Assembly: GCF_024636815.1 (NCBI RefSeq)
Contig: NZ_JAGXGF010000130.1
Location: forward strand, 1 to 38,983
Origin: Marivirga sp.
GTDB lineage: Bacteria; Bacteroidota; Bacteroidia; Cytophagales; Cyclobacteriaceae
Reading direction: 5' to 3'
DNA length: 38,983 nt
In this document: positions 23,221-31,782 of the stretch, piece by piece
Position numbering within the stretch: position 1 is the stretch's first letter
How the letters are laid out: every line of letters begins with the position of its first letter
Translations under genes and position numbers: made by a program
The notes under the pieces: model-generated
Seen by the model: the letters and a program-made list of their open reading frames with translations, nothing else
Told to the model about the DNA's origin: nothing
The model's database searches: none

Positions 23221-24216
23221 GTGTTAAATTTAATAAAAACTTTTCCGGATCAACTGAAAGAAGCTTTGGAATTAACAAAACAAATCAACTCTTCGGATAT
23301 TTCAAAGGATGAAATTCAGCACATAGCAATCAGCGGAATGGGAGGCTCAGGAATTGGTGCCCATCTCGTTAAAAGTATCGTTGAAGAGCATTGCAAAGTA
23401 CCTATCACTTTACTTCAAGGTTATGTGTTGCCGAAATGGGTAAATAATCATACTTTATTTATCGTTTGTTCTTATAGTGGAAATACTGAAGAAACGCTCA
23501 CCTTATTAAAATCAGCGGAAAAAGAGACTCATCATATATTTTCTGTTACAACAGGTGGGGAACTGAAAGAAATATCAGATAATAAGAAGTATCCTCAATA
23601 CAATTTTTCAGGAGAAGCGGGTTGTCCTCGGGCAGGTCTTGCATATCCTTCTGTGGCTATTTTAATGTTATTGCATGAATTAGGTTATTGCCCTGGCTTG
23701 GATATCGCAGGAGAATTAAGGTCTTGTATAGCTCTTTTGGAAAAAGAACAAGATGATATTCAAAAGCAGGCAAAAAGTATTGCAGAAAACATTCATGAGT
23801 ATTTTACTTTATTATATGCGGATCAAAAATTTTATCCAGCTGTTTTAAGGATTCAGCAACAATTAGCAGAAAACAGTAAGCAATTGTCTCATGCTCATGT
23901 TTTTCCTGAATTAAATCATAATGAATTGGTGGGTTGGGTGTTTCCTAAAGAGCATGTGAAAAAGTCTAAAGCTATTCTATTAAGATCTGATTTTGATCAT
24001 AATCAAAATCAAAAAAGAATGGATATTAGTAAATCAATTATCGAAGAAAAAGCAGAGGTAATTGAACTTAATGGAAAGGGAGAGAGCTTTATACAGCAAT
24101 TATATTATTTTATTCATTTGATAGATTGGATTAGCTTTTATTTGGCAGAGGAAAACCAAATTGATCCATTTCCTGTTAAAAGTATAGATTTTTTAAAGAA
24201 TAAATTAGCAGAATAA
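23221..24216 (+). CDS. Bifunctional phosphoglucose/phosphomannose isomerase
   Basis: A 331-residue SIS-fold isomerase from a GTG start, interconverting glucose-6-P or mannose-6-P with fructose-6-P. The first SIS domain has ISGMGGSGIGAHL (37-49) and CSYSGNTEETL (83-93). The second carries HVFPELNHNELVGW (226-239) with the catalytic-type glutamate E230 that marks the bifunctional family rather than classical Pgi. At 331 residues it has the usual family length. It opens a compact unit with lipB (2-base gap) and a hypothetical gene. Confidence 0.9.
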   Translation: MLNLIKTFPDQLKEALELTKQINSSDISKDEIQHIAISGMGGSGIGAHLVKSIVEEHCKVPITLLQGYVLPKWVNNHTLFIVCSYSGNTEETLTLLKSAEKETHHIFSVTTGGELKEISDNKKYPQYNFSGEAGCPRAGLAYPSVAILMLLHELGYCPGLDIAGELRSCIALLEKEQDDIQKQAKSIAENIHEYFTLLYADQKFYPAVLRIQQQLAENSKQLSHAHVFPELNHNELVGWVFPKEHVKKSKAILLRSDFDHNQNQKRMDISKSIIEEKAEVIELNGKGESFIQQLYYFIHLIDWISFYLAEENQIDPFPVKSIDFLKNKLAE

Positions 24217-24218
24217 AA

Positions 24219-24965
24219 GTGAATTTTAAGTTGAATAAAGACACTCAATTCCTCTCTTTAGGGATGATGGATTATAAGAAAGCCTGGGATTATCAGGAAG
24301 AATTATTTTTGAAAACCATCGAAATTAAAACAGCTAATAGAAAAATTGAGGATAAGGATCATCAAATCACACCTAATTATCTGATTTTCCTGGAGCACCC
24401 GCATGTTTATACATTAGGGAAAAGCGGATCTGAAGAGAATTTATTGCTTGATGATGATGAACTGAAAGAAAAGCAGGCGACTTATTATAAAATCAATAGA
24501 GGAGGAGATATTACTTATCACGGTCCTGGACAAATAGTGGGCTACCCAATAATAGATTTGGATAATTTCTTCACTGATATTCATAAGTATTTGAGATTAT
24601 TAGAGGAAGCTGTCATTCTTACTTTAAAAGAATATGGGATAGAATCGGGAAGGATAAAAGGATTGACGGGTGTATGGATAGATTATGAAGAAGGGGCTAA
24701 AAATCCAAGAAAAATATGTGCGCTTGGCGTGAAATCCAGTAGATGGGTGACTATGCACGGGTTTGCTTTTAATGTGAATACAGACCTTAATTATTTTAAA
24801 AATATCATTCCATGTGGCATAGATGATAAAGCGGTGACTTCTATGGAGGCAGAGTTGGGAGAAAAGCAAGATATGAGGGAAGTCAGCAATAAATTAAAAG
24901 GATATATTGCAGAATTGTTTGAAATGAAATTACTAGAAGAAAAGAAGTATGAAAAAGGATATTGA
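24219..24965 (+). CDS. lipB: Octanoyl-[acyl-carrier-protein] transferase LipB
   Basis: Transfers octanoate from ACP to lipoyl domains, the first step of lipoate synthesis. 248 residues from a GTG start. Motifs: EHPHVYTLG, RGGDITYHGPGQ (94-105), GLTGVWID, the catalytic lysine K165 just before CALGVKSSRWVTMHG, and the catalytic cysteine C199 in PCGI. The insert around 36-52 (KTANRKIEDKDHQITPNY) is a common Bacteroidetes variation. Its last 17 bases overlap the next gene. lipA is not in the window. Confidence 0.95.
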   Translation: MNFKLNKDTQFLSLGMMDYKKAWDYQEELFLKTIEIKTANRKIEDKDHQITPNYLIFLEHPHVYTLGKSGSEENLLLDDDELKEKQATYYKINRGGDITYHGPGQIVGYPIIDLDNFFTDIHKYLRLLEEAVILTLKEYGIESGRIKGLTGVWIDYEEGAKNPRKICALGVKSSRWVTMHGFAFNVNTDLNYFKNIIPCGIDDKAVTSMEAELGEKQDMREVSNKLKGYIAELFEMKLLEEKKYEKGY

Positions 24966-25350
24966 TTTTCCCCCTGTAACAGGAGTAGAATTAGTAGTTA
25001 CTCAATCTGAAAAAGAAGGAGAAGCACAATGGGATGTTTATTTGATCAATAAAAATTTAATTGAGCTGGAAACCGTTATGATTACTTCTAAAGGATATGG
25101 AGAAATTGAGGGTAAAGAAAAAGAAACTTCTGTTTTAAGGCATATGATTGAAAAAGTGGAAGAGCAAAGTTATGCTAGAATTGAGCCCATTCAGCCAGAT
25201 TTATTTCGGCTCAATAATGAATATTGGGTGAGTTATTTTATTCTCAATCAGGTATTTGATAAGAGATTTGTATTTGTTCCCGATTCTATTCAAAAGGAAA
25301 ATCTTCAATATATCCCTGAATTAGATTTAATGGGAGTCAGACATGCTTAA
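24949..25350 (+). CDS. Conserved hypothetical protein overlapping lipB
   Basis: A 133-residue soluble protein whose ATG lies 17 bases before the lipB stop, so translation is probably coupled. It has no signal peptide or membrane segment. Strand-rich N-terminal part (GEAQWDVYLINKNLIELETVMITSKGYGEIEG), a helix (SVLRHMIEKVEEQSY), then NEYWVSYFILNQVFDKRFVFVPDSI. I do not recognise a characterised family. Tight linkage to lipB is the only clue to its role. Confidence 0.8.
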   Translation: MKKDIDFPPVTGVELVVTQSEKEGEAQWDVYLINKNLIELETVMITSKGYGEIEGKEKETSVLRHMIEKVEEQSYARIEPIQPDLFRLNNEYWVSYFILNQVFDKRFVFVPDSIQKENLQYIPELDLMGVRHA

Positions 25351-25370
25351 AATTGAAATTTATAAATAAA

Positions 25371-25769
25371 TTATTCTTTTATTAAAATCAGGGTCTGAAC
25401 GTTCCCCTTTCCATCAGTAGATTTCCATTTTTGAAAATCATTTCTGCTTTCAATTATAATCCAAGATTTAGCTAACTCACTTTCACCATCTGTTTTGATG
25501 GTTATATTTTGATCATTTAAATTATATGTAAAATCTGCTTTTTCTGTCCTCTCATTCCCTAAAATTCTGTACGATAGATCATTAGAACCCACCCCATCTT
25601 TATTAAGTTGGATGGTACCAATATTTTTCGCGTTAGCACTACTTCCATCTCCCGATTCTTCGGAATAGGATTCAATTTGCCAAGTGCCAATAATTTTTCT
25701 TTCTAATGTACATGACAGAACAAATATAAGTGAAGAGCATAATAAGGTGAAGGTAAAAATTGATTTCAT
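25371..25769 (-). CDS. Small lipoprotein, lipocalin-like
   Basis: 132 residues with a lipoprotein signal (MKSIFTFTLLCSSLIFVLSC). The mature part KIIGTWQIESYSEESGDG, DFTYNLNDQNITIKTDGES and KSWIIIESRNDFQKWKSTDG resembles the lipocalin-like GTW... proteins of Bacteroidetes (an 8-strand barrel with a GxW start). Ligand unknown. Convergent with the lipB-linked gene; no strong terminator lies between them. Confidence 0.72.
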   Translation of the reverse strand: MKSIFTFTLLCSSLIFVLSCTLERKIIGTWQIESYSEESGDGSSANAKNIGTIQLNKDGVGSNDLSYRILGNERTEKADFTYNLNDQNITIKTDGESELAKSWIIIESRNDFQKWKSTDGKGNVQTLILIKE

Positions 25770-25836
25770 ATTTTTGATCTTAATGTTTACAATAAAAATA
25801 CGTAATAATTTGGTATATATAACTTGTCAAGATTGC

Positions 25837-26277
25837 TTATTTTATTAATTTAATCGAGGCAGAATTAATACAATATCTCAAACCGGTCGGTTCAGGTCCA
25901 TCTGGGAAAACATGTCCAAGATGCGCATCACAAATATTACAGAGAACTTCTACTCTGACCATGCCAAAGCTTTCATCTTTCTCATATTTTATAACATTGT
26001 TTTCAAAAGGCTCCGTGAAACTTGGCCATCCTGAACTAGACGTAAATTTTAAAGTTGAATCAAATAATGTAGTGCCACAACATCTGCAAGCATATTGACC
26101 TGCTTCATGGGCTTCGCAATATTCTCCTGAAAATGCTCTTTCAGTTCCTTTTTTTCTAGTGACCTGATACTCTTCTGGATTTAAAATAGCTTTCCACTCA
26201 TCATCAGTTTTGTCTACTCTTTTTGGTGGTTCAGGACTTCCATTATTAGCAAACTTGATTACTTCGTTCCAATTCAT
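25837..26277 (-). CDS. msrB: Peptide-methionine (R)-S-oxide reductase
   Basis: Repairs methionine-R-sulfoxide in proteins. 146 residues without a signal peptide, so cytosolic. Zinc-binding pairs C64/C67 (CRCC) and C113/C116 (CNIC), the fold core KFTSSSGWPSF, the substrate segment GHVFPDGPEPTGLRYC, and the catalytic cysteine C136 followed by INSASIKL. No MsrA fusion. Confidence 0.96.
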   Translation of the reverse strand: MNWNEVIKFANNGSPEPPKRVDKTDDEWKAILNPEEYQVTRKKGTERAFSGEYCEAHEAGQYACRCCGTTLFDSTLKFTSSSGWPSFTEPFENNVIKYEKDESFGMVRVEVLCNICDAHLGHVFPDGPEPTGLRYCINSASIKLIK

Positions 26278-26355
26278 AAATCCTATGTTAGTACATTTAC
26301 TTTAACTGAAAAATTTGATCTAAGTTTAGATGAATTGAAATTTTTAATAATTAGA

Positions 26356-26390
26356 CAAAAAAAAAGGTTTCCCAAATCTGAGAAACCTTA
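26356..26390 (-). terminator. Rho-independent terminator of the cold-shock gene
   Basis: Stem AAGGTTTC / GAAACCTT with a 10-base loop. The A run on the plus strand becomes a T run in the minus-strand transcript coming from the cold-shock gene. Confidence 0.8.
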
Positions 26391-26426
26391 ATTCAATTAA
26401 ATGATCTTAAAATGTATATTTATCAA

Positions 26427-26618
26427 TTAAGCTAATTTCACATTCACTGCATTTAAACCTTTTTTTCCGTCTTGAAGTTCATAAACAACTTCATCATTTT
26501 CTCTAATGTCGTCAATTAGACCTGATACATGTACGAAATAATCTTGTTGAGTGCTTTCGTCAATAATAAATCCAAATCCTTTTGAATCATTAAAGAATTT
26601 TACTGTTCCTTTATTCAT
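26427..26618 (-). CDS. Cold-shock protein (CspA family)
   Basis: A 63-residue single cold-shock domain: MNKGTVKFFNDSKGFGFI with RNP1 KGFGFI (13-18), RNP2 YFVHV, and the tail KKGLNAVNVKLA. It binds single-stranded RNA or DNA and melts mRNA structure. The frame extends 20 codons upstream, but these residues (IVIGNKSSNFVKIKIII) are not part of the family and include the promoter region, so the internal ATG is chosen. Confidence 0.93.
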   Translation of the reverse strand: MNKGTVKFFNDSKGFGFIIDESTQQDYFVHVSGLIDDIRENDEVVYELQDGKKGLNAVNVKLA

Positions 26619-26638
26619 TATAATAATTTTAATTTTTA

Positions 26639-26646
26639 CAAAGTTA
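26639..26646 (-). promoter_or_regulatory. Probable -7 box of the cold-shock gene
   Basis: TAACTTTG on the minus strand, 20 bases before the ATG. A TTG-containing word upstream is at too short a spacing, so only the -7 element is called. It supports the shorter protein start. Confidence 0.4.
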
Positions 26647-26803
26647 CTGCTTTTATTTCCAATTACTATGCTTTGCAAATTAAATTTTGCTATCGTTTCG
26701 AGTTAAATATGTGGAATTAATTAAAAAGTGTATTTAAAAAGCCTTAAAGCAGTAAAATTCTATTATTTTTACCTAAATATTTTTTTAAGTGCGATTCAAC
26801 TTT

Positions 26804-27892
26804 ATGTTAAAAATCTTCTTTAATTGTTTATTATCAATAGTGATTTTAAGTTCTTGTTCGAATTCTACTACCAAACAATCCAATTCTAATCACTCAATAC
26901 AGTATATTGATAAAATAGCAATCAAAAAGGATCAACTTATTGATAGCACAATCATAGGAGGTTTTTCCTCTATTGATTATTTAGGTGACAATCAATATGT
27001 GGTGATTTCAGATGACCGTTCTGAGCATTCACCAGCTAGAATGTATGAGCTACAAATCAATTTTGATAGTACAGGTATTCTTAATTATGATTTTAATAAA
27101 ACTATTTTCTTGAAAAATATGGCAGGAGATTTTTTTCAGAAAAATGAATTAGATCCCGAGTCTATTCGCTTCAGAGCTTCTACCGATACCTATTTCTACA
27201 CCAGTGAAGGCGGTAGAACAGAAGAATGGATCAATCCTTTTGTTTGGGAGATGAATAGAGACGGAGATTTTCTTTCAGAGGTTAAAGTTCCGAATATTTT
27301 CTTTTTTAATGGTGATAAAGGTATCAGAGAAAATGGAGGTTTTGAAAGTTTAACTTTTGAAAATGACACTATTATTTGGTATGCCAACGAATTGCCACTA
27401 AAAGAAGATGGAGAAGTGCCTGGTTTTGAAGAAGGACAATTTCCGATTCGGCTGGTTCGACAAGACATTAAAAATAATCTTGTTCTCAACCAATATGCCT
27501 ATAATATCAGTTTTTTGAGTGAAAGACCTGATCCCGAAGATGAATTTTATATTAATTCTGTACCTGAAATACTTTTTATAGATGAAAATAAGCTGTGGGT
27601 GATGGAAAGGTCTTACGCTAAAGGAGTAGGGAATTTTATAAAAGTTTTTGAAATTGAGACTGCAGATGCAACAGATGTGAAAGATATAAATGCTTTAAAT
27701 GGAATTAACTATATGGCCGCCTCTAAAAAGTTAATTCTCGATTTCTCAGATTTTAATCAAAAATTAGATAATATTGAAGGCATAACCTTCGGGCCTGATT
27801 TCCCGGATGGAAGCAAAAGTTTATTGTTCGTGTCAGATGATAATTTTAGTACAGAGCAGGAGACGCAATTGTGGTTGTTTAAAGTTGAATAA
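26804..27892 (+). CDS. Esterase-like phytase-family lipoprotein
   Basis: 362 residues from the ATG; a GTG five codons upstream (26789) is an alternative start. The signal MLKIFFNCLLSIVILSSC ends in a lipobox at Cys18. The mature part matches the 'esterase-like activity of phytase' family (PF13449): GGFSSIDYLGDNQYVVISDDR, ARMYELQINFD, LDPESIRF, TSEGGRTEEWINPFVWEMNRDGDF, NGGFESLTF and a closing LLFVSDDNF. These form a beta-propeller. The substrate is unknown and phytase activity is not established. The next gene follows after 11 bases. Confidence 0.82.
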   Translation: MLKIFFNCLLSIVILSSCSNSTTKQSNSNHSIQYIDKIAIKKDQLIDSTIIGGFSSIDYLGDNQYVVISDDRSEHSPARMYELQINFDSTGILNYDFNKTIFLKNMAGDFFQKNELDPESIRFRASTDTYFYTSEGGRTEEWINPFVWEMNRDGDFLSEVKVPNIFFFNGDKGIRENGGFESLTFENDTIIWYANELPLKEDGEVPGFEEGQFPIRLVRQDIKNNLVLNQYAYNISFLSERPDPEDEFYINSVPEILFIDENKLWVMERSYAKGVGNFIKVFEIETADATDVKDINALNGINYMAASKKLILDFSDFNQKLDNIEGITFGPDFPDGSKSLLFVSDDNFSTEQETQLWLFKVE

Positions 27893-27903
27893 TTTATAAA
27901 GAA

Positions 27904-28554
27904 ATGAAAATAATTAATTTCAAAATTCTATTACTTCTGTCAAGTTTGAGTTTGTATGCTAATTCACTATCTGCCCAAGAAATTGCAATAACAGAAAGAG
28001 GAGATAGTGTCGTTTTATTACCAAATGGAACATGGGATTATTTTGAGAACTATGTGGAGCCCGAAGAAATTGAAATTGGTAGAAATGATTCCAAATTTTT
28101 AAAACCGAAAAATTCAAGCCAAATGCTTAAAGGGCTAAATAATGCTTACCAATTATGGTATAACCCCAGTACCTGGAAGCGTGTTCCTGCAGCAGATTTA
28201 AATCCTGATGCTGATCTAGCATTGAAAATGAAAAGGGGAGATGTTTATGCTATGGTAATATATGAGGAATTAGAAATTGAAGTAGAGAAATTGATGGAAA
28301 TATCCTTTCAAAATGCTAATTCAATGTCTCCTGATTTTAAAATTGTAAGTAGTGAATACAGGTTTGTAAATGATAAGGAGTTAATTTTTATGCAGATGGA
28401 AGGCACTGTTCAAAGTATGAAAATAAGTTATATTTCTTATTATGCTTCAGGTAAAAATGGCTCTTTTCAATTTCATATTTATACGGGGCAAAAATTAGTC
28501 GATAAGTATAAAGAGGAAATATTTAATTTATTAAACGGCCTAATTATAAAATAA
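27904..28554 (+). CDS. Secreted protein of unknown function
   Basis: 216 residues with a signal peptide (MKIINFKILLLLSSLSLYANSLSA-QE). It starts with an EIAITERGDSVVLLPNGTWDYF motif, seen at the start of several Bacteroidetes periplasmic proteins. A separate alpha/beta part follows (NAYQLWYNPSTWKRVPAADL ... YRFVNDKELIFMQMEGTVQSMKISYISYYAS). It ends in an amphipathic helix (KLVDKYKEEIFNLLNGL). No enzyme motif is seen. It lies 11 bases behind the phytase-like gene and is probably cotranscribed. Confidence 0.75.
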   Translation: MKIINFKILLLLSSLSLYANSLSAQEIAITERGDSVVLLPNGTWDYFENYVEPEEIEIGRNDSKFLKPKNSSQMLKGLNNAYQLWYNPSTWKRVPAADLNPDADLALKMKRGDVYAMVIYEELEIEVEKLMEISFQNANSMSPDFKIVSSEYRFVNDKELIFMQMEGTVQSMKISYISYYASGKNGSFQFHIYTGQKLVDKYKEEIFNLLNGLIIK

Positions 28555-28756
28555 TAAAGGTAATTCTACCTTATTGAGAATTGACTAATTATGATTTATA
28601 GTAACATTTTCTAAATAATATCACCTTTTTTAATAGAATCCGTTACCAAACTAATAACTTCTATACGGAGTCTAGGCGAGTGCAAAGCAACGGAGAAACC
28701 TTTAATTATCACCAGTTGAAATTTGAAATTGGTGTCTTATTTTAAATCTTAATGAT

Positions 28757-29137
28757 ATGAACTTCTTTTCCAATTTATTAAATAATTCAGGCATCTTAGA
28801 GAATTCTAATATTGCTGATGAGTATGAACGTTTACTGTTACAAGATGAGCAAATTGAAGTAGGCTTCAAGCTCAACGAGGATACCTTTATTTTTACTAAT
28901 ATGCGGATGGTATTGGTAGATTTAAAAAAAGGAGATGACATTGGAATTGAGTACTTAAGCTTACCTTACTCAAGAATATCCAACTTTTGTGTACAAACTA
29001 AAAAGTCATTTAATTCCAAAGCAACTTTAAAAATTTGGCTTAATGGACAAAATGAGCCTCAACTTGAAAAGGAGTTCAGTAAATCGGTAGATGTTTATGA
29101 AGTTCAGAAGATTTTGGCAGGTCATGTATTAAGATAA
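28757..29137 (+). CDS. PH domain-containing protein (bacterial PH family)
   Basis: A 126-residue soluble protein resembling the bacterial pleckstrin-homology family PF08000: DEYERLLLQDEQIEVGFKLNEDTFIFTNMRMVLVDLKKG, then IEYLSLPYSRISNFCVQTK, a strand KATLKIWLNG and a C-terminal helix. Function unknown; such domains form ring oligomers in known structures. Ends at a bidirectional terminator shared with gldC. Confidence 0.82.
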   Translation: MNFFSNLLNNSGILENSNIADEYERLLLQDEQIEVGFKLNEDTFIFTNMRMVLVDLKKGDDIGIEYLSLPYSRISNFCVQTKKSFNSKATLKIWLNGQNEPQLEKEFSKSVDVYEVQKILAGHVLR

Positions 29138-29162
29138 AAAAGGTGACCATGGCCACCTTTTA
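29138..29162. terminator. Bidirectional terminator between the PH-domain gene and gldC
   Basis: AAAGGTG / CACCTTT with one mismatch inside and an inner CC/GG pair, flanked by A and T runs. Fits both converging genes. Confidence 0.7.
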
Positions 29163-29163
29163 T

Positions 29164-29502
29164 TTATTTTTGTTCTCTCATCTCTTTTTCAAGATGCTTT
29201 ACTAGTTTTTCGCAGAGCATATTCATTTCTTCCGCCATGAACTCATCTCCGGTAGAGTTTAAGACACTTTGTGCCATTCCACCAAGGCAATCTATGTAAA
29301 ATCGTTTCATTTCATCTACAGGCATTTCATTTGTCCATAAGTCAATTCTCATGGAATTTTTCTGTACATGATCCCAAAGTGAAATACTGATGCTTTTGGT
29401 TTCTGTTAATTCTTCACCAGCATCGGTAGCGCTCCAATGGATTTTTTCGGGTACGTTATCTTTATCTAAGTCTATTTCGAAATTGATGTTCGATTTTTTC
29501 AT
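29164..29502 (-). CDS. gldC: Gliding motility protein GldC
   Basis: A 112-residue soluble protein with the GldC pattern: INFEIDLDKDNVPEKIHWSATDAGEE, SISLWDHVQKNSMRIDLWTNEMPVDEMKRFYID, and a helical end (EMNMLCEKLVKHLEKEM). GldC was found in Flavobacterium johnsoniae gliding and helps but is not essential there; its biochemical role is unknown. It closes the scoA-scoB-M48 run, 35 bases after the protease gene. gldB, its usual neighbour in Flavobacteria, is not in the window. Confidence 0.93.
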   Translation of the reverse strand: MKKSNINFEIDLDKDNVPEKIHWSATDAGEELTETKSISISLWDHVQKNSMRIDLWTNEMPVDEMKRFYIDCLGGMAQSVLNSTGDEFMAEEMNMLCEKLVKHLEKEMREQK

Positions 29503-29537
29503 TCTTCCTAATTCAATCTATTTATTAATTATCTATA

Positions 29538-30353
29538 TTATTGAGGTAACATGTTTTTAAAATCCTCATAAGTTGCAGGCGCAAGAGGGGTAGTATCACA
29601 ACCTATCTCGTCTGCTTTTGTGTTGATGTCTTCCACTCTATCTTCCGGATCAGGATGAGTACTTAAGAACTCAGGTGTTCCCCCAGCTTTTCCTTCATCC
29701 AATAATTTTTGGAAAAATGAATAAGCACCATTGCAAGCATAAGGTGTATTGGCTAAATACTCAACTGACCTGGCATCTGCTTCTTCTTCAAATTTTCTTG
29801 AAAAACTCAATCCAGCTGCGGTACCTGCAATTTGCCCAGCAATTTTTTCAAGTTGGCTTGGATTTTCACCGCTAATTAATTCTAAAAGTAATGAGATAGC
29901 ATATAGTTGTTGCAGGTTTTGACTCGTATGTCTTAAATCTGAATGAGCTACTTCATGCCCCAATACACCCATTAAATCATCTTCCTGGTCCAAAAATTTG
30001 ATTAAACCGGTATAAACATATAAATAACCACCAGGTGTCGCAAAAGCATTTAATACGGAATCATTAGCGATGATATGAATATCCCATACGAATTCTTCTT
30101 TGTATTGCACCTCTCCAGAAGACAAAATGTAGTCCAAAAGGTTATTTAAATAGGCATAAGCATTTGAATATTCTGTTTCATCTAAAATCGGAAATTGATC
30201 AGGATCATTTTCAATTTCTTCTGCTACCTGTGCTCCTAATTCGACATCTTGTTCAACGGAAAACAATATGAAATTTTCATTTTTGTCTTTGCAAGAATTG
30301 AAAATTAACAATCCACTTACTAATAGTAAGTTCAATATTTTAAATCTTCTCAT
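29538..30353 (-). CDS. M48-family metalloprotease lipoprotein
   Basis: 271 residues with a lipoprotein signal (MRRFKILNLLLVSGLLIFNSC). The zinc site is HEVAH (133-137) with the third-ligand motif E189-x-x-x-D193 (EEEAD), and ATPGGYLYVYTGLI is the usual M48 strand before it. It probably acts in the periplasm on outer-membrane or misfolded proteins, in the manner of BepA/LoiP (inference). It starts 2 bases after scoB and is followed by gldC. Confidence 0.92.
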   Translation of the reverse strand: MRRFKILNLLLVSGLLIFNSCKDKNENFILFSVEQDVELGAQVAEEIENDPDQFPILDETEYSNAYAYLNNLLDYILSSGEVQYKEEFVWDIHIIANDSVLNAFATPGGYLYVYTGLIKFLDQEDDLMGVLGHEVAHSDLRHTSQNLQQLYAISLLLELISGENPSQLEKIAGQIAGTAAGLSFSRKFEEEADARSVEYLANTPYACNGAYSFFQKLLDEGKAGGTPEFLSTHPDPEDRVEDINTKADEIGCDTTPLAPATYEDFKNMLPQ

Positions 30354-30355
30354 GA

Positions 30356-31018
30356 TTAATCAATTTTCATTTCAGGAATATCACCTTCTACTATCAATTT
30401 CCCTTCAGTAGCTTCTTTAATCTCTTCAACTGTCACGCCAGGGGCTCTTTCTAATAATTTAAATCCGCCACCTTCTTGTACTTCTAAAACGGCTAAATTA
30501 GTGATGATTTTTCTTACACATTTCAAACCAGTAATAGGTAAACTACATTCTTTCAAAAGTTTGGATTCACCGCTTCTGCTGGTGTGTTGCATGGCCACAA
30601 TTATATTTTTAGCAGAAGCAACCAAATCCATTGCACCTCCCATACCTTTCACCATTTTGCCTGGAATTTTCCAATTAGAGATATCACCATTTTCAGAAAC
30701 TTCCATGGCACCCAAAATGGTTAAATCTACATGACCGCCTCTAATCATGGCAAAACTTTCAGATGAGTCAAATAGAACCGAACCATCTCGCATAGTGATG
30801 GTTTGCTTTCCTGCATTTATTAAGTCAGCATCTACTTCCTCTTCTGTAGGGAATTGCCCGATTCCTAAAAGTCCGTTTTCAGATTGTAATACAACATCTA
30901 AGGCATCTGGTATATAATTCGCAACTAGGGTAGGGATACCAATACCTAAATTGATATACATTCCATCTTGAACTTCCTGTGCTATTCTTTTTGCTATTCC
31001 TATTTTATCAAGTGCCAT
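30356..31018 (-). CDS. 3-oxoacid CoA-transferase subunit B
   Basis: 220 residues. The catalytic glutamate is E47 in LQSENGLLGIG; GIPTLVANY, INAGKQTITMRDGSVLFDSSESFAMIRGGHVDLTILGAMEV and GKMVKGMGGAMDL are the standard SCOT B-chain segments. With subunit A it moves CoA from succinyl-CoA to acetoacetate or a related acid in ketone-body or amino-acid catabolism. It lies 3 bases after the A gene and 2 bases before the M48 gene. Confidence 0.94.
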   Translation of the reverse strand: MALDKIGIAKRIAQEVQDGMYINLGIGIPTLVANYIPDALDVVLQSENGLLGIGQFPTEEEVDADLINAGKQTITMRDGSVLFDSSESFAMIRGGHVDLTILGAMEVSENGDISNWKIPGKMVKGMGGAMDLVASAKNIIVAMQHTSRSGESKLLKECSLPITGLKCVRKIITNLAVLEVQEGGGFKLLERAPGVTVEEIKEATEGKLIVEGDIPEMKID

Positions 31019-31021
31019 ATC

Positions 31022-31717
31022 TTAAGATCTTACAGTTCTTTGTTCAATTCTCTTTTCATAATTTTTACCTTCAAAAATACGCTGAACGTAAATTCCAGGA
31101 GTATGAATCTCATTTGGATTGAGCTCTCCGGCAGGTACTAATTCTTCAACCTCAGCTATTGTGATTTTACCTGCAGCTGCCATCATAGGATTGAAATTCC
31201 TTGCAGTTCCTTTGAAAATCAAATTCCCTGCTGTATCACCTTTCCAGGCCTTTACCAATGCGAAATCTGCAACTAAGCCTTTTTCCAACAAATACATTTT
31301 TCCATCAAACTCACGGGTTTCTTTTCCTTCAGCAACTTCAGTTCCAAAACCTGCAGGCGTATAGAATGCAGGTATTCCGGCACCGCCAGCTCTTACTCTT
31401 TCTGCTAATGTTCCCTGTGGAATAAGCTCTACATCCAATTCTCCAGACAAAAGTTGCCTTTCAAACTCAGCATTTTCACCTACATAAGAGGAGATCATTT
31501 TTTTAACCTGATGAGTTTTAAGTAATAAGCCTATACCAAAATCATCTACTCCGGCATTGTTAGAAATGCAGGTAAGACCTTTTACTTTAGTTTCTAAAAG
31601 TGCTTGAATGCTGTTTTCTGGTATTCCGCATAATCCAAAGCCTCCCAACATTAAAACCGCATTTTCCGGTATGTCTTTAACTGCTTCGCTTGCATTTTTT
31701 ACTACTTTATTAATCAT
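31022..31717 (-). CDS. 3-oxoacid CoA-transferase subunit A
   Basis: 231 residues, partner of subunit [24 protein letters not shown] holds the CoA-binding glycine loop, and [44 protein letters not shown] and [13 protein letters not shown] are all family-typical. First gene of the scoA-scoB-M48-gldC run; no clear TAnnTTTG box was found in the 65 bases before it. Confidence 0.94.
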   Translation of the reverse strand: MINKVVKNASEAVKDIPENAVLMLGGFGLCGIPENSIQALLETKVKGLTCISNNAGVDDFGIGLLLKTHQVKKMISSYVGENAEFERQLLSGELDVELIPQGTLAERVRAGGAGIPAFYTPAGFGTEVAEGKETREFDGKMYLLEKGLVADFALVKAWKGDTAGNLIFKGTARNFNPMMAAAGKITIAEVEELVPAGELNPNEIHTPGIYVQRIFEGKNYEKRIEQRTVRS

Positions 31718-31782
31718 ATTTTTATGTTTAATACTAAACTGATTAAATGTAATCTTACTCTAAGTTAACTATTTTAATGAGT

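Noticed and set aside
26427-26678. Longer 83-residue form of the cold-shock protein
   Set aside because: The 20 extra residues are not family sequence and overlap the probable promoter box.
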